64,000 bases of DNA from Bacillus altitudinis 41KF2b (GCF_000691145.1 NZ_ASJC01000002.1:1-64000); one strand, 5' to 3'; positions 44,463 to 55,458 are shown, counted from the first letter of the stretch. Translations and numbers: made by a program. Notes: generated from the letters alone by a model not told the origin.

Positions 44463-44855
44463 TCATTGTTTCAGCTTTTTTTCACGTTTCGCAATGGACA
44501 TGGCCCATCCAATCAAAATCGGTTGTCCGATTAATCTCATCCATAACAAGGCTTGTTCTGTGCTCTCTTGCCCTGGAAATGGAATCCCTTCTCTCGCAGC
44601 AAATAGGTTCGCAGGGAAAATGAGCACCAGATAGACAGCGATCATTTTTGCTGCCACAATCCTTACGTTTGGAAGAAGCAGTAATACGGCCAGCAGCCAT
44701 TCCAAGCATGCGGTGGCATAAATGATGCCATAGGGAAATGGCCATCCAGACATCATGCGGGCAAAGCCGCTTGGCTCTATCACATGAAAAACACCGGCTG
44801 CTATAAATAAAAACGCGAATGCGTATGTACTTCCTATATGTAGGATGCGCTTCAT
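44463..44855 (-). CDS. DoxX-like membrane protein
   Basis: This 130-residue protein has four predicted helices (about 4-24, 42-62, 70-88, 105-122): FAFLFIAAGVFHVIEPSGFA, GIIYATACLEWLLAVLLLLP, and FPANLFAAREGIPFPG. The plan fits the DoxX/YphA family, often linked to oxidative or envelope stress. The ATG at 44855 follows GGGAGGAGG. It is a single gene. Confidence 0.72.
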   Translation of the reverse strand: MKRILHIGSTYAFAFLFIAAGVFHVIEPSGFARMMSGWPFPYGIIYATACLEWLLAVLLLLPNVRIVAAKMIAVYLVLIFPANLFAAREGIPFPGQESTEQALLWMRLIGQPILIGWAMSIAKREKKLKQ

Positions 44856-45001
44856 GTTCGTTTCCTCCTCCCTCCTTCTCAAGTATTACCCGAATGAAGG
44901 AGGAAACTATCCACTTTTCGTACATTTATATTCTTTATGTAAGACGCATCAGCTAAGGTAAAGGTTTCATCCGCTTTTCAATAAAAAAGAAGATTCTTTC
45001 A

Positions 45002-45028
45002 TACAAACGCTTTCAAAGCATGTATAAT
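45002..45028 (+). promoter_or_regulatory. promoter with possible cre site before the oxidoreductase
   Basis: -10 TATAAT is at 45023-45028. TACAAACGCTTTCA (45002-45015) matches 12 of 14 positions of the CcpA cre consensus TGWAANCGNTNWCA. It would overlap the -35 region and repress on glucose. Confidence 0.45.
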
Positions 45029-45055
45029 CAGAGAAAAGCAGAAGGAGGGAATGTG

Positions 45056-46045
45056 ATGATTCGATTTGCTGTCATCGGAACGAATTGGATTACAGATCGA
45101 TTCTTACAGGCTGGTGAAGGAGTGGCGGATTTTACATGTACGGCCGTCTATTCTCGGTCTGCTGAAAAAGGACAGGCATTTGCAGACAAGTATGGCATTG
45201 ATACCGTCTTTACTAATTTACAGCAAATGGCGGCAAGTGATGCGTTTGATGCTGTGTATATCGCAAGTCCAAACGCCCTTCATAAAGAGCAAGCGATGCT
45301 GATGATGGCGCATCAAAAACATGTATTATGTGAAAAACCATTGGCCTCTCACCGGAAAGAGGCTGAAGAAATGATTGCTGCTGCGAAAAAATATCAGGTG
45401 TGCTTAATGGAAGCGATGAAGACCACATTTCTGCCGAATTTTCTTCAAATCAAACAGCATCTTGATCAACTAGGCCCCATTCGGCAAGTGATCGCTCATT
45501 ACTGTAAATATTCCTCAAGATACGATGCCTACCGAAACGGTGAGATTCCAAACGCTTTTAAGCCGGAATTATCCAATGGCTCCTTAATGGACATCGGCGT
45601 GTATCTTGTCTTTCCCATCATTTATTTATTCGGGCTGCCACATCAAATCACCGCGAGAGGCTATACACTTTCTTCTGGAGTAGATGGGAGCGGTTCATTA
45701 CTTTTACAATATGAAGGACATCAAGCACTTCTTTTCCATTCAAAAATCTCAACATCTCATGTATCTGCTGAAATTCAAGGGGAGGATGCCACGATGGTGA
45801 TTGATCAATTCCATCGCCCTTCTCGTATCATCATCCATGATCGGAATGGACAGCAAACCGATATTTCTATCAAAGATGATCAACCGGCTATGTATTATGA
45901 AATCGATCACTTCATTCAATGTATCAAGCAAAAAAAGGGACAGTCGCCAATCAATACATTTGCCTTATCCGTTCAAACCATGTCAGTCATGGACGAGGCG
46001 AGAAGACAAATGGGCATTATCTATCCAGCCGACAGACAAATGTAA
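45056..46045 (+). CDS. yulF: Gfo/Idh/MocA family oxidoreductase (YulF-like)
   Basis: This 329-residue NAD(P)-dependent oxidoreductase has an N-terminal Rossmann fold (MIRFAVIGTNWITDRFLQ), AVYIASPNALHKEQAM and the family motif KHVLCEKPLA near residue 95 with the catalytic Lys. The C-terminal alpha/beta domain includes GSLMDIGVYLVFPI. The substrate is probably a sugar or inositol-like polyol but is not identifiable. The ATG at 45056 follows AAGGAGGG. Its place after yubA matches yulF of B. subtilis. A terminator follows at 46060. Confidence 0.85.
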   Translation: MIRFAVIGTNWITDRFLQAGEGVADFTCTAVYSRSAEKGQAFADKYGIDTVFTNLQQMAASDAFDAVYIASPNALHKEQAMLMMAHQKHVLCEKPLASHRKEAEEMIAAAKKYQVCLMEAMKTTFLPNFLQIKQHLDQLGPIRQVIAHYCKYSSRYDAYRNGEIPNAFKPELSNGSLMDIGVYLVFPIIYLFGLPHQITARGYTLSSGVDGSGSLLLQYEGHQALLFHSKISTSHVSAEIQGEDATMVIDQFHRPSRIIIHDRNGQQTDISIKDDQPAMYYEIDHFIQCIKQKKGQSPINTFALSVQTMSVMDEARRQMGIIYPADRQM

Positions 46046-46059
46046 TGAGGCATTGAATG

Positions 46060-46090
46060 AACAAAGGGCGTTTTACAGCCCTTTGTTTGT
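46060..46090. terminator. terminator between yulF and pfpI-like gene
   Basis: The hairpin AACAAAGGGC-(8 bases)-GCCCTTTGTTTG separates convergent genes. Confidence 0.85.
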
Positions 46091-46100
46091 TCGTGTGAAT

Positions 46101-46625
46101 CTAGTTTGCCGCTAATACATCGGCAAATGCTTTCACATATGGCGGAAGGTCCGGCGGGCGTCTGCTTGATACAATATGACCATCTGTCACAACGGCTTCA
46201 TCAAACCATTCCGCTCCAGCATTCGTCATATCATCTTTAATACCAGGTGTACTCGTTACTTTTTTACCTTTCAGGATACCAGCTGAAATGAGCACCCAGC
46301 CGGCATGACAGATTTGTCCGATCGGTTTGCCCTTTGCATCAAACGTACGAACGATGTCTAATACTTCTGGATATCGGCGCAGTTTATCGGGCGCCCATCC
46401 CCCAGGAACGAGAACCGCATCATAATCATCTGCTTGAATGGAATAGAAGTCTGCATCTGATACAGCCGGCACTCCGTACTTCCCAATATATTCATGATCT
46501 GCTTTTTCGCCTACGAGATGGACGGTTGCCCCCTCTTCTCTTAATCGCAAAACGGGATACCATAGCTCTAAATCTTCAAAATCATCACTGACTAACGCAA
46601 TGACCTTCTTATTTGATAAACGCAT
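46101..46625 (-). CDS. DJ-1/PfpI family protein
   Basis: This 174-residue protein has KVIALVSDDFEDLELWYPVL (with the conserved Glu), DYDAVLVPGGWAPDKLRRYP, the nucleophile elbow ICHAGW with the reactive Cys-His, and a C-terminal VVTDGHIVSSRRPPDL. Members act as deglycases, proteases or stress proteins; the exact role is open. The ATG at 46625 follows AAGGAGAG; the frame to 46670 has no site. It is a single gene next to the chemoreceptor cluster. Confidence 0.85.
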   Translation of the reverse strand: MRLSNKKVIALVSDDFEDLELWYPVLRLREEGATVHLVGEKADHEYIGKYGVPAVSDADFYSIQADDYDAVLVPGGWAPDKLRRYPEVLDIVRTFDAKGKPIGQICHAGWVLISAGILKGKKVTSTPGIKDDMTNAGAEWFDEAVVTDGHIVSSRRPPDLPPYVKAFADVLAAN

Positions 46626-46682
46626 AACATCTCTCCTTTTCTTCGGATTTCCTCTATTGTACGAGATCATCTCTTAAAAAGA

Positions 46683-46713
46683 AAAGCGGTTCCCCTTGAG
46701 GAGAACCACTTTC
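46683..46713 (-). terminator. terminator after chemoreceptor 1
   Basis: The hairpin AGTGGTTCTCC..GGGGAACCGCTTTT on the minus strand. Confidence 0.8.
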
Positions 46714-46715
46714 CA

Positions 46716-48704
46716 TTATTCACTGATCTTGAATTTTTTAATTAAGTCACGCAATTCTTCCGCCATTTGGGAAAGCGTCGTTGAAGAAGAACTAATCTCT
46801 TCCATTGATGCCAGCTGTTCTTCTGCTGATGCCGCGATATCTTGAATACTTGCTGAACTCTCTCTCGATACATCTGCAATTTCATTCACTGCTTTAGAAA
46901 TTTGCTCAGATCCTTTTGAAAGCTCACGAACTGTCGTATTCATTTCATTGATTCTTGTCGCAATTTCTGCCGTTTGCTGATTGATTTGTGAGAAGCTTTC
47001 TTTTGTTTGGTCTGTAATTGATAGACCATTTTTTACCTCTTCATTCACAGATTTGAACATATTTTGAGACGTTTCAATTTCAGAGACAATTTCTTTGACG
47101 AGTTTTTCAATCTCTTTTGCAGAATCTGATGATTGAACCGCCAGCTTACGGACTTCTTCTGCTACAACCGAGAAGCCTCTGCCTGACTCGCCCGCACGTG
47201 CTGCTTCAATGGCTGCATTCAGAGCTAGTAAATTCGTTTGATCTGCTATACCGTTAATGACACCTAAAATGTTGGTGATATCTTTTGATTTATGCTCTAA
47301 TCCGTTGATCACACTTTCAGCTTCTTTCACTGAATGATCAATCGTTTTCATTTGGCCAACTGTCTGTTCAACAAGCTGTCCGCCTGTTTCTGCGACTTTT
47401 TTTGATTGAACCGATGATTCTGTAATGACATCAGATGTTTGTGCAACTTCATTTAGCCCTTCGTTCATTTGTTTCAAGTGGGCTGCACTTTGTTCCACCA
47501 TTTCACTTTGATTTTCGTTTCCGTTCGAGAATGTTTCAATGGATGATGTAATATGTTCGGTTGCTTTTGTCGTTTGACCTGCACTTGCCGTCAGTTCTTC
47601 CGACGATGACGCCACGTTTTCAACAGATGTCTGTACAGCTTGGATCACATCTCTGAGTGACTCACTCATTTCATTAAAACTTGTACCGAGCTGACCAATC
47701 TCATCCTTTGACCGGACATCAATTTTCTCTGTTAAATCTCCTTCGCTAATCTTCTTAGAAGAGGAGACAAGCATGGAAAGTGGTTTTGTAATAGAACGGA
47801 TGATAAAGAAGATGAGAATACCGCCAATGATGAGCGCACCAGCTAATATAATGGCCGCCATATTGAAGACTGGCTGCGCCGCTTCTTCTACTTCACTGAC
47901 AAACATTGTACCGGCAATTTTCCAACCAGTCGCTTTGTTTGTTGTGAACTCCATTTGCTTTTCTTTCCCTTCAAACATATAACTCATTGAACCTTTGTCT
48001 TGTGTATAAAGCTTGTCTACCCAATCACCTGTTAATTTTGTTCCTGCTTTTTTCGTTGGATGTGCCACGTATGTTCGATCTGGGCTTCCGATAAAAGCAT
48101 GACCTTCTTTACCAATATTGATACTATTAGACTCTTTTACTAGATTCGCAATGTCCAGGTTCATGGCAATAACACCAGAACCGTCCTCTAGTTTTTTAGA
48201 AATCGTCACAACAAGTGTACCAGTTGATGCGGTTGGGTATGGAGCGGAAACAGACAGCTCACCGTTTTTCGCCCAGCCATCTTTGTACCAATCCCGCTCA
48301 GTTGCGACATAATCAGCAGGCATTTTTTGATTTGGATATCTTGAGAACACTTTTCCATCACTTGAAGCAACAAAGATGCCTTCTGTGTCATCATTCATGC
48401 TCATGAATTGCTCAAAGCGCCCTTGAATATCAGTCGTTCCTTTTTGCCCCAGCTTTTTCTTCGTAATCCATTTGCTAAAGAAATCGGCTGCGTCTGTTTT
48501 TACTTTCACAACCTTCGTAATGTTTTTGTCCAGCTGTTCTACATTTTCCTTTGCACTTTGCATGATTTGATCATTTAAAGAGGTGCTCGCCGTATGATAT
48601 GAAGAGAATGCCAATACGATAATTGGGCATAAAAGAATAAATAAGAAAGAGAAAACGAGCTTTTTTGATATCGATGGTTTTTTGAAATACTGTATGAAAT
48701 TCAT
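46716..48704 (-). CDS. methyl-accepting chemotaxis protein 1 (McpA/TlpB type)
   Basis: This 662-residue chemoreceptor has TM1 (about 17-37), an extracellular dCache domain (38-280), TM2 (about 283-305), HAMP (306-360) and a cytoplasmic signalling rod whose hairpin tip includes [20 protein letters not shown]. In the sensor the [10 protein letters not shown] motif (Arg, Trp, Tyr) is present, but the Asp that closes the amino-acid pocket is Asn (IAMNLDI). A sigma-D promoter lies upstream and a terminator follows. It stands where tlpB lies in B. subtilis; ligand unknown. Confidence 0.92.
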   Translation of the reverse strand: MNFIQYFKKPSISKKLVFSFLFILLCPIIVLAFSSYHTASTSLNDQIMQSAKENVEQLDKNITKVVKVKTDAADFFSKWITKKKLGQKGTTDIQGRFEQFMSMNDDTEGIFVASSDGKVFSRYPNQKMPADYVATERDWYKDGWAKNGELSVSAPYPTASTGTLVVTISKKLEDGSGVIAMNLDIANLVKESNSINIGKEGHAFIGSPDRTYVAHPTKKAGTKLTGDWVDKLYTQDKGSMSYMFEGKEKQMEFTTNKATGWKIAGTMFVSEVEEAAQPVFNMAAIILAGALIIGGILIFFIIRSITKPLSMLVSSSKKISEGDLTEKIDVRSKDEIGQLGTSFNEMSESLRDVIQAVQTSVENVASSSEELTASAGQTTKATEHITSSIETFSNGNENQSEMVEQSAAHLKQMNEGLNEVAQTSDVITESSVQSKKVAETGGQLVEQTVGQMKTIDHSVKEAESVINGLEHKSKDITNILGVINGIADQTNLLALNAAIEAARAGESGRGFSVVAEEVRKLAVQSSDSAKEIEKLVKEIVSEIETSQNMFKSVNEEVKNGLSITDQTKESFSQINQQTAEIATRINEMNTTVRELSKGSEQISKAVNEIADVSRESSASIQDIAASAEEQLASMEEISSSSTTLSQMAEELRDLIKKFKISE

Positions 48705-48738
48705 AAAAAAGAAAACTCCTTTTAGTAAGATAGTATAT

Positions 48739-48765
48739 ATATCGGAAGTACTACTAGGTTCTTTA
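48739..48765 (-). promoter_or_regulatory. sigma-D promoter of chemoreceptor 1
   Basis: TAAA (48762-48765), 15 bases, then TCCGATAT (48739-48746) match the sigma-D consensus TAAA-N15-GCCGATAA. Confidence 0.8.
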
Positions 48766-48829
48766 CTTTTTTAATTTATTAAAGTCTAGATAAGTCCAAA
48801 ATACCCAAATTATGTGCAAAGAACGGAAA

Positions 48830-49065
48830 AACACCTGACGTCAAAATGTCAGGTGTTCCAAATTATTGACAAAGGGCTAAAATGAATTTGATTTTAGCCC
48901 TTTGTCTTCTTTTCAGCGTGATAGAAAACCTTTGCAGCCCTAGGAAGGACGAGTACTGGCGCGGAGCGAATTTGAATTCGTGAGCACCAGCACGCAGGAC
49001 TGACACCGAATGCGAGGGTTTGTCTACACGCTGAAACACCTGACGCCAAAACGTCAGGTGTTCCA
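48830..49065. repeat. 174-bp structured repeat (copy A) between duplicated terminators
   Basis: Two copies of a 31-bp terminator hairpin (AACACCTGACG..CGTCAGGTGTTCCA; 48830-48860 and 49035-49065, two differences) flank a 174-bp element (48861-49034). The element, read on the minus strand, begins AGCGTGTAGACAAACCCTCG and ends with the hairpin GACAAAGGGCTAAAAT..ATTTTAGCCCTTTGTC. A second copy of the same length and about 85 to 90 percent identity by eye is at 62299-62472, opposite orientation. It lies between chemoreceptors 1 and 2 and contains no plausible gene. Confidence 0.88.
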
Positions 49066-49074
49066 CTATGACTC

Positions 49075-51051
49075 TTATATTTTAAATTGTTTGATGAGCT
49101 CTCTCAGTTCTTCTGCCATTTGGGATAAAGTGGCGGAAGATGAGCTGATCTCTTCCATTGATGCCAGCTGTTCTTCTGCTGAAGCCGCAATATCTTGGAA
49201 ACCTGCGGAACTGTCACGTGAAAGCTCTTTGATTTGATTGACTGCTTGTGAAATATCGTTTGAGCCATGAGAAAGTTCTTGGGCTGATCCATTCATTTGT
49301 TTCATTTGTTCTGTCATTTCTGATGTCTTATGGGTGATTTTCTCAAAACTCACTTTCGTTTCATCTGTAATGTTTAATCCAGATTGAACTTCACCTGCTA
49401 CTTGTCTAAACATCTTCTGCGACTTTTCAATTTCATCTACGATTTCGTTCGTCAGACTTTCAATTTCTTTTGAAGAGCTGCCTGATTGCTCTGCAAGCTT
49501 GCGAACTTCTTCAGCGACCACAGAGAAGCCTCTTCCTGCCTCACCTGCACGTGCGGCTTCTATCGCTGCATTTAAAGCAAGGAGGTTCGTCTGATCTGCA
49601 ATGCCGTTGATAACTCCAAGAATGCTTGTAATGTCCTTAGATTTCTGTTCTAGCCCTGCAATCACAAGCTCCGCTTCTTTCACTGCTTGTTCAATCGTTT
49701 GCATTTGACCTGCTGTTTTTTGAACGAGCTCTCCACCAGCCTGAGCGGTTTTGCTAGACTCAATAGATGATTCCATCATATGAGAAGTCGTGTTGACCAT
49801 ATGTGATAAGCTTCGATCCATGTCGTTTAACTGGACAGAGCTTTTTTCGATCATCTCATTTTGATGTTCATTGCTGTTTGAGAACTGTTCAATAGATGAG
49901 GTAATATGCTCAGTTGCTTGGGCTGTCTGTCCTGCACTAGCTGTTAATTCTTCAGATGAGGCAGCCACATTTTCAATTGAATTCTGGACGGCTTGAATGA
50001 CTTGTTTCAGCTTTGCCGACATATCGTTAAAGCTCTGTGCAAGCTTGCCGATTTCATCGTGTGTGCGCACCTCGATATGCTGGGTGAGATCCCCCTGACT
50101 GATTTTCTCAGCAGATTCAGAGAGCTCTATGAGTGGTTTTCGGATCGATTTAATAATAAAATAAATCGCGATTCCACCGATGACAATCGCAGCAGCCAGG
50201 ATGATCATGGTTAAGTCAAGCACTGGCTGTGCAGCTTCCTTCACTTCGTTGACATACATGGTCCCCGCGAGCTTCCAGCCTGTCGCTTCATTTGTGTCAT
50301 AAAACATTTGCTTCGGCTGTCCGTTGAATTCATATTCGAAACTGCCTTTTTTATTGTGATACATCTTTTCGATGAAATCGCCTGTCAGTTTCGTTCCGGC
50401 CTTTTCCGTTTTATGAGCAATGTAACGTTGGTCTGAGGTAGCGACAAACGCATAACCTTCTTGACCAATTTTGATGCTGTTTGTATCTTTCACAATCGTG
50501 TTCAATCGTACATTTATACCAATGACACCAGAACCATCTGCTAACTGTTCTGATATTGTGATGAGCAGGTCATCTGATGACTTGTCTGTAAAAGGATCTG
50601 AAATGATGAGTTTGTCATCTCCCATTGATTGTTGAAACCATGGTTCATTTTTTGCGCTTTTGGCACTGCCTTTATGGATCTCGGAATATTCAGTTAGTTT
50701 ACCATTCTGATCTGCAACAAATACTTCTACGACATCGTCGTCTGTTTCCGATAGTTGCTCTAATTTCACCTTAAGTAAATCCTTATTTTTAGAGGCCAGT
50801 TCCTTTTTTTTCACCGATTTAGATAAATATGAAACAATATCAATTTTAGGCTGTACATCTTTATTGATCAATTCATTTAATTGATTCACACCATTTGCAG
50901 CGCTAGACATAATCTCATCATTGAGAGACTTAGACGCCACTTCATAGGAAAATGCGGCCAACACAAGAATGGGCACTAGGAGAATCGCTAAGAATGCAGT
51001 AATTAATTTCTTTGACATCGTAAAGTGCTTAAAAAAGTTGATTTTTTTCAT
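49075..51051 (-). CDS. methyl-accepting chemotaxis protein 2
   Basis: This 658-residue protein has the same plan as receptor 1: TM1 (about 17-37), dCache (38-275), TM2 (about 280-302), HAMP and signalling domain with [20 protein letters not shown]. The amino-acid motif of the sensor is missing: the R-x-W-Y segment is NEPWFQQ, the PYV segment is DPFTDKSS, and the final Asp is Asn (IGINVRL). It also lacks a recognisable sigma-D promoter. So it probably senses something other than amino acids. It is in the place of mcpA in B. subtilis. Confidence 0.92.
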   Translation of the reverse strand: MKKINFFKHFTMSKKLITAFLAILLVPILVLAAFSYEVASKSLNDEIMSSAANGVNQLNELINKDVQPKIDIVSYLSKSVKKKELASKNKDLLKVKLEQLSETDDDVVEVFVADQNGKLTEYSEIHKGSAKSAKNEPWFQQSMGDDKLIISDPFTDKSSDDLLITISEQLADGSGVIGINVRLNTIVKDTNSIKIGQEGYAFVATSDQRYIAHKTEKAGTKLTGDFIEKMYHNKKGSFEYEFNGQPKQMFYDTNEATGWKLAGTMYVNEVKEAAQPVLDLTMIILAAAIVIGGIAIYFIIKSIRKPLIELSESAEKISQGDLTQHIEVRTHDEIGKLAQSFNDMSAKLKQVIQAVQNSIENVAASSEELTASAGQTAQATEHITSSIEQFSNSNEHQNEMIEKSSVQLNDMDRSLSHMVNTTSHMMESSIESSKTAQAGGELVQKTAGQMQTIEQAVKEAELVIAGLEQKSKDITSILGVINGIADQTNLLALNAAIEAARAGEAGRGFSVVAEEVRKLAEQSGSSSKEIESLTNEIVDEIEKSQKMFRQVAGEVQSGLNITDETKVSFEKITHKTSEMTEQMKQMNGSAQELSHGSNDISQAVNQIKELSRDSSAGFQDIAASAEEQLASMEEISSSSATLSQMAEELRELIKQFKI

Positions 51052-51187
51052 GACTCTACTCCTTTTGGTTTATGATTTGGGATCATCCCCCTCTATTTTT
51101 AGGTAATACAGATTATTTTTCAAGGTGTAATGCTCGAAAACTCACCAAAATAAGCACATTTACCTATTTCTTTCGTTATATTCAGTT

Positions 51188-51220
51188 CAAAAAAGAACCC
51201 CCTAGCTGGAGGTTCTTTTC
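51188..51220 (-). terminator. terminator after chemoreceptor 3
   Basis: The hairpin AGAACCTCC-AGCTA-GGGGGTTCT is followed by TTTTTTG on the minus strand. Confidence 0.85.
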
Positions 51221-51227
51221 ATTTTGT

Positions 51228-53216
51228 TTATTCGACTTTAAATTTGCTAATCAAATCACGTAATTCTTCTGCCATTGAAGAAAGGGTGGCAGAGGATGAG
51301 CTGATCTCTTCCATTGATGCCAGCTGTTCTTCAGCTGAAGCGGCAATGTCTTGAATATTGGCGGAGCTTTCACGTGATACGTCTGCAATTTCACGGACAG
51401 CCTCAGAAACATGTGCAGATCCTTTTGACAGCTGGACAACTGTTCGATTCATTGTTTGGAGCTGATCTGAGATTTCTTTGGTCATGTCGAAAATATTGTG
51501 GAAGCTGACTTTCGTTTGTTCAGTAAAGCTTAAGCCTGATTGAACTTCTTGATTTACTGCTGTGAATACTTCTTGTGATACATCAATATCTTGAACGATT
51601 TCTTTGATTAAGTTTTCAATTTCTTTCGCTGAGTTGGCAGATTGAACAGCAAGTTTTCTTACTTCTTCTGCTACAACGGAGAAGCCTCGACCAGATTCGC
51701 CAGCTCTTGCTGCCTCAATCGCTGCATTCAGCGCAAGTAAATTCGTTTGATCTGCGATGCCATTAATGACACCAAGAATCTGGGTAATATCTTTTGATTT
51801 GCTTTCCAGCGCACTGATGACATTCTCTGCTTTTTTCACTGATTGATCAATCACGTTCATTTGAGAGGCGGTTTTTTCTACTAGCTGTCCGCCTTCTCCT
51901 GCAATCTCTGTTGATTTGATGGATGAAGCGGTAATCGATTCAGCCGACTCATTCATGTGCTGAAGGCCTCTGTTCATTTCTTCTAACTCTTCTGAGCTAG
52001 ATTCCACTTTATCATTCTGGCTTTCGTTACCAGTAGAGAATTGTTCAATGGCTAATGTAATATGCTCTGTTGCTTTACTTGTTTGTCCTGCGCTTGCGGT
52101 CAGTTCTTCTGATGAAGAAGCGACATTTTCAACGGAGGTTTGGACGGCACCAATGAGGGATCTTAATGAGTCAATCATCGTATTAAAGCCTTTACCAACT
52201 TGTCCTATTTCATCATCTGATTGAATCTGAAGTTTATCACGTAAATCACCATCGCTGACCTTTTTCGAGAAACGGGCCAGATTGGATAATCTATTTGAAA
52301 TAGAGCGGACAATAAAGAAGATGAGGGTTCCTGCTACGATCAGTGTCACACTGAACACAATAATGGCTGTATTGAAAACGGGTTTAGCTGCATCCTCTAC
52401 TTCTGATACGAGCATCGTGCCGCCGATTTTCCAGCCGGTTAGTTCATTGGTGACATAAGCTACCTTTTTATCTGTTCCATTGAGTGTATAGCTGCCGTTT
52501 CCTTGTTTGTTTTTAAAAATAATGTTCGCCAAATTCTCATTGACTTTGCTTCCTGGCTTTTGGGTTGGATCTGCTAACACGGTTTTATCCTTCTCCATGA
52601 TGAAAGCATATCCTTTTTGACCTATTTTGATTTCTTTTAGCTTTTGAATGAGGCTGTCAATTTCCATATCAAGACCAATCACTCCTGAGCCATCTTTCGT
52701 TTTTTGGGCAATGGTGATGACCATTTTACCTGTAGATGCTGCGACATATGGCTTCGTGATGACTTGTTTACCATCAGCACTCATGGCCTCTTGATACCAT
52801 GGACGCTCTCGCGGGTCATAGCCTTCAGGCATTTTTTGAACTGGGTATTGCATGAACAAACCCTTTTCTGAACCTGCATAAATGGCTGAGACATCTTTTT
52901 CATTAATTTTTCCATATTGCTGCAATTCTTTAATGGTAGCTTTTCTATTTTTTTCTTGAAGATTAGCCGCCTTGAGATCATCTGTAAACAGGGTCACAGC
53001 CTCTGCCTTGTTCCCAATATTCTCATCGATTAAGGTATCAAATGCATTGACCTGACTCATCGCACTGCCCATAATCTGTTTGTCTAACTCTGTCTTTGAT
53101 GTGAAAAACGCACTAATGGTCAGTGCAACTGTTGGCAGTATAAGGACTACCAAAAAGGCAATAACTAATTTTTTAGAAATGGATGGTTTTTTGAACCATT
53201 GGATCATTTTTCCCAT
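51228..53216 (-). CDS. methyl-accepting chemotaxis protein 3 (amino-acid type dCache)
   Basis: This 662-residue receptor has TM1 (about 16-38), dCache (39-280), TM2 (about 283-306), HAMP and a conserved signalling tip. The sensor keeps the whole amino-acid motif: [12 protein letters not shown] (Arg, Trp, Tyr), [11 protein letters not shown] (Tyr) and [10 protein letters not shown] (Asp). It should therefore bind amino acids, as McpB binds asparagine in B. subtilis. A promoter with TCCGATAA (53249-53256) lies upstream. Confidence 0.93.
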   Translation of the reverse strand: MGKMIQWFKKPSISKKLVIAFLVVLILPTVALTISAFFTSKTELDKQIMGSAMSQVNAFDTLIDENIGNKAEAVTLFTDDLKAANLQEKNRKATIKELQQYGKINEKDVSAIYAGSEKGLFMQYPVQKMPEGYDPRERPWYQEAMSADGKQVITKPYVAASTGKMVITIAQKTKDGSGVIGLDMEIDSLIQKLKEIKIGQKGYAFIMEKDKTVLADPTQKPGSKVNENLANIIFKNKQGNGSYTLNGTDKKVAYVTNELTGWKIGGTMLVSEVEDAAKPVFNTAIIVFSVTLIVAGTLIFFIVRSISNRLSNLARFSKKVSDGDLRDKLQIQSDDEIGQVGKGFNTMIDSLRSLIGAVQTSVENVASSSEELTASAGQTSKATEHITLAIEQFSTGNESQNDKVESSSEELEEMNRGLQHMNESAESITASSIKSTEIAGEGGQLVEKTASQMNVIDQSVKKAENVISALESKSKDITQILGVINGIADQTNLLALNAAIEAARAGESGRGFSVVAEEVRKLAVQSANSAKEIENLIKEIVQDIDVSQEVFTAVNQEVQSGLSFTEQTKVSFHNIFDMTKEISDQLQTMNRTVVQLSKGSAHVSEAVREIADVSRESSANIQDIAASAEEQLASMEEISSSSATLSSMAEELRDLISKFKVE

Positions 53217-53248
53217 TTTCTCTTTCCCCCTTTACTTCTCTAAAGTTA

Positions 53249-53273
53249 TTATCGGATGAAAGGTTTATTTTTA
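53249..53273 (-). promoter_or_regulatory. sigma-D-like promoter of chemoreceptor 3
   Basis: -10 TCCGATAA (53249-53256) is a near match; the -35 TAAA (53270-53273) is 13 bases away, closer than the usual 15. Confidence 0.6.
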
Positions 53274-53302
53274 GAGGGCTGGAAATGACGTTTAAAAATA
53301 AA

Positions 53303-53334
53303 AAAAATACCCAGACAATTCTGGATATTTTTTC
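53303..53334 (-). terminator. terminator after chemoreceptor 4
   Basis: The hairpin AATATCCAG-AATTGT-CTGGGTATT is followed by T residues on the minus strand. Confidence 0.8.
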
Positions 53335-53342
53335 ATCGTTTT

Positions 53343-55334
53343 TTAATCAATTTTAAATTGACTTGTCAGCTCTTTTAATTCCTCAGCCATATTGGCAAGT
53401 GTGACAGAAGAGGACGAAATTTCTTCCATAGATGCCAATTGTTCTTCAGCAGATGCCGCAATATCTTGAATGTTCGCCGCACTTTCTCTTGAAACTTGAC
53501 GCATCTCTTGCATGGCTTGTGATACAAGTTTTGATCCGCTTGATAGGTCAACCGCTGTATCATTTAATTGAGTGAGTTTTTTCGACATACCTTCTGCCGC
53601 CTCATAGATGTTTTGGAAGCTTTCTTTTGCTTCTTCTGTCATCCCAAGTCCTGCATTTACTTCTCGGTTAACAGCTTTGAACATCTCTTGAGATTTGGAA
53701 ATTTCCAATACAATTTCTTGGATCAGCTTTTCAATTTCTTTCGCTGAATCTGCAGATTGGACCGCTAGTTTTCTGACTTCCTCTGCTACGACAGAGAAAC
53801 CGCGCCCTGATTCACCTGCTCTTGCTGCTTCTATGGCTGCATTGAGTGCAAGTAAATTCGTTTGATCTGCGATGCCATTAATGACATTTAAAATGCTCGT
53901 AATATCTTTAGATTTGTATTCTAATTCTTTCATGACTTGTTCGGCTTCTTGTACAGATGTATCGATATGTTTCATTTGATTCGCTGTGCTTTCAACGATA
54001 CGTCCGCCTTGTCCAGCCGCTTCTGTCGATTGAATGGAGACAGCAGTCACTTCTGATGAAGTTTGTGACATACCTTGTAATCCTTCATTCATTGCGACAA
54101 GCTGATTCGTGCTAGATTCGACTTTCTCATTTTGTGCTTCATTCCCATTTGAGAATTGTTCAATCGACATGGTGATATGCTCTGTTGCCTGACTCGTTTG
54201 GCTGGCACTAGCAGTCAGCTCTTCTGAAGCTGAAGCCACATTGTCGACAGATTGCTGGACCGCTCGAATAACTTCACGCAAAGATTCACTCATCTTGCTA
54301 AAGCTTCTTGTGAGGTCTCCTATTTCATCCTTCGATTTGGTTTCGAGGGTTTCCGTTAGATCCCCTTCACTCACCTTTTCGGAGAAATCAACAAGCCTTC
54401 TAAGTCCAATTGTGATGGAGCGAACGATAAAGAAGATCGCAATACCGCCAAGGATAAAAGAAGAAATTAAAAGAATAATGGCAGAATTCCAAACTGGCTG
54501 TGCTGCTTCTTCTGTTTCTGATACAAACATCGTTCCAGCAATTTTCCAACCTGTTAAATCATTTGTCACAAAAACGAGACGTTTTTGCTCTCCTTTATTC
54601 TCATAAGTTGATGTTCCTTCTTTGCTGCTGTAAAGGATTGATGAAATATTTTCAGTCACTGCAGATCCCGATTTTTCTTCTGGATGAGCGACAATCTGTT
54701 TGTTTTTATTTGCAATAATTGGATATCCTTCTCGTCCAATTTTAATGTCTTTGATTTTATCGACAATGTCTTGAACTTCAATGTCGATTCCTATTGCTCC
54801 AGACCCGTCCTTCAAGCGTTGGGCAATTGTGACAACCATGCTGTCTGTTGTGGCTGAGACGTATGGATTGGTGACAACAGGTTCACCTGTCTCGTCCTGC
54901 ATCGCCGCTTTGTACCAGTCACGAGTTGTTGGGTCATAGTCCTTTGGCATATCCACTTTAGGATACTGAATAAAGTCACGATTTTTACTTGCTGCATAAA
55001 ATCCAACTACATCATCTTCATTGATTTTACTGTATATCTCAAAATGCTCATACAGTTCGTCCTGGTTTTTCTTTTTAAAGTCTGCAGCACTGGATGTTTC
55101 GGTAAACAGTTTGACTGCGTTCTCCTTATTCAAAAGCTTTTGCTCGATCATGTCATTCAGCTCATTGACTCTTGCGTTGGCTCCGTACATGATTTCATGA
55201 TCTAATTCTTCTTTGGCAATCTGATATGAAATCGTACTGAGTGTAATGATAGGCAAGACGAGAACAAGTGTGAATGAAATAATCAGCCTTTTAGAAATCG
55301 ATGGTTTTTTCAACCATTTTATGATACTTTTCAT
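53343..55334 (-). CDS. methyl-accepting chemotaxis protein 4 (amino-acid type dCache, McpB position)
   Basis: This 663-residue protein has TM1 (about 16-39), dCache (40-280), TM2 (about 284-308), HAMP, and a signalling domain with [20 protein letters not shown]. The sensor has the complete amino-acid motif: [23 protein letters not shown] and [10 protein letters not shown]. It lies next to tgl, where mcpB (asparagine receptor) lies in B. subtilis, so it is the best mcpB candidate. The upstream promoter has TGAA-N15-TCCGATAT. Confidence 0.93.
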   Translation of the reverse strand: MKSIIKWLKKPSISKRLIISFTLVLVLPIITLSTISYQIAKEELDHEIMYGANARVNELNDMIEQKLLNKENAVKLFTETSSAADFKKKNQDELYEHFEIYSKINEDDVVGFYAASKNRDFIQYPKVDMPKDYDPTTRDWYKAAMQDETGEPVVTNPYVSATTDSMVVTIAQRLKDGSGAIGIDIEVQDIVDKIKDIKIGREGYPIIANKNKQIVAHPEEKSGSAVTENISSILYSSKEGTSTYENKGEQKRLVFVTNDLTGWKIAGTMFVSETEEAAQPVWNSAIILLISSFILGGIAIFFIVRSITIGLRRLVDFSEKVSEGDLTETLETKSKDEIGDLTRSFSKMSESLREVIRAVQQSVDNVASASEELTASASQTSQATEHITMSIEQFSNGNEAQNEKVESSTNQLVAMNEGLQGMSQTSSEVTAVSIQSTEAAGQGGRIVESTANQMKHIDTSVQEAEQVMKELEYKSKDITSILNVINGIADQTNLLALNAAIEAARAGESGRGFSVVAEEVRKLAVQSADSAKEIEKLIQEIVLEISKSQEMFKAVNREVNAGLGMTEEAKESFQNIYEAAEGMSKKLTQLNDTAVDLSSGSKLVSQAMQEMRQVSRESAANIQDIAASAEEQLASMEEISSSSVTLANMAEELKELTSQFKID

Positions 55335-55363
55335 GTTTTTCCTCCTTTTAAACGTTATGTTTT

Positions 55364-55390
55364 ATATCGGACAGCTTCATATTATTTTCA
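55364..55390 (-). promoter_or_regulatory. sigma-D-like promoter of chemoreceptor 4
   Basis: TGAA (55387-55390), 15 bases, TCCGATAT (55364-55371). Confidence 0.65.
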
Positions 55391-55458
55391 TGTTTTTCAA
55401 ATAAAAAGGATGTCTTTTTGTTTATTTTCACAAATTGATTCCTTGCCCAAGCATCCCG

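Noticed and set aside
44482-44925. A 147-codon frame overlapping the DoxX-like gene
   Set aside because: It is an alternate reading of the same strand, rich in Arg/Cys/His, without membrane pattern or family likeness. The DoxX frame explains the region.
48830-49065. The repeat as an insertion sequence or group II intron
   Set aside because: At 174 bp it has no coding capacity, and no transposase or reverse-transcriptase frame is found in the window.
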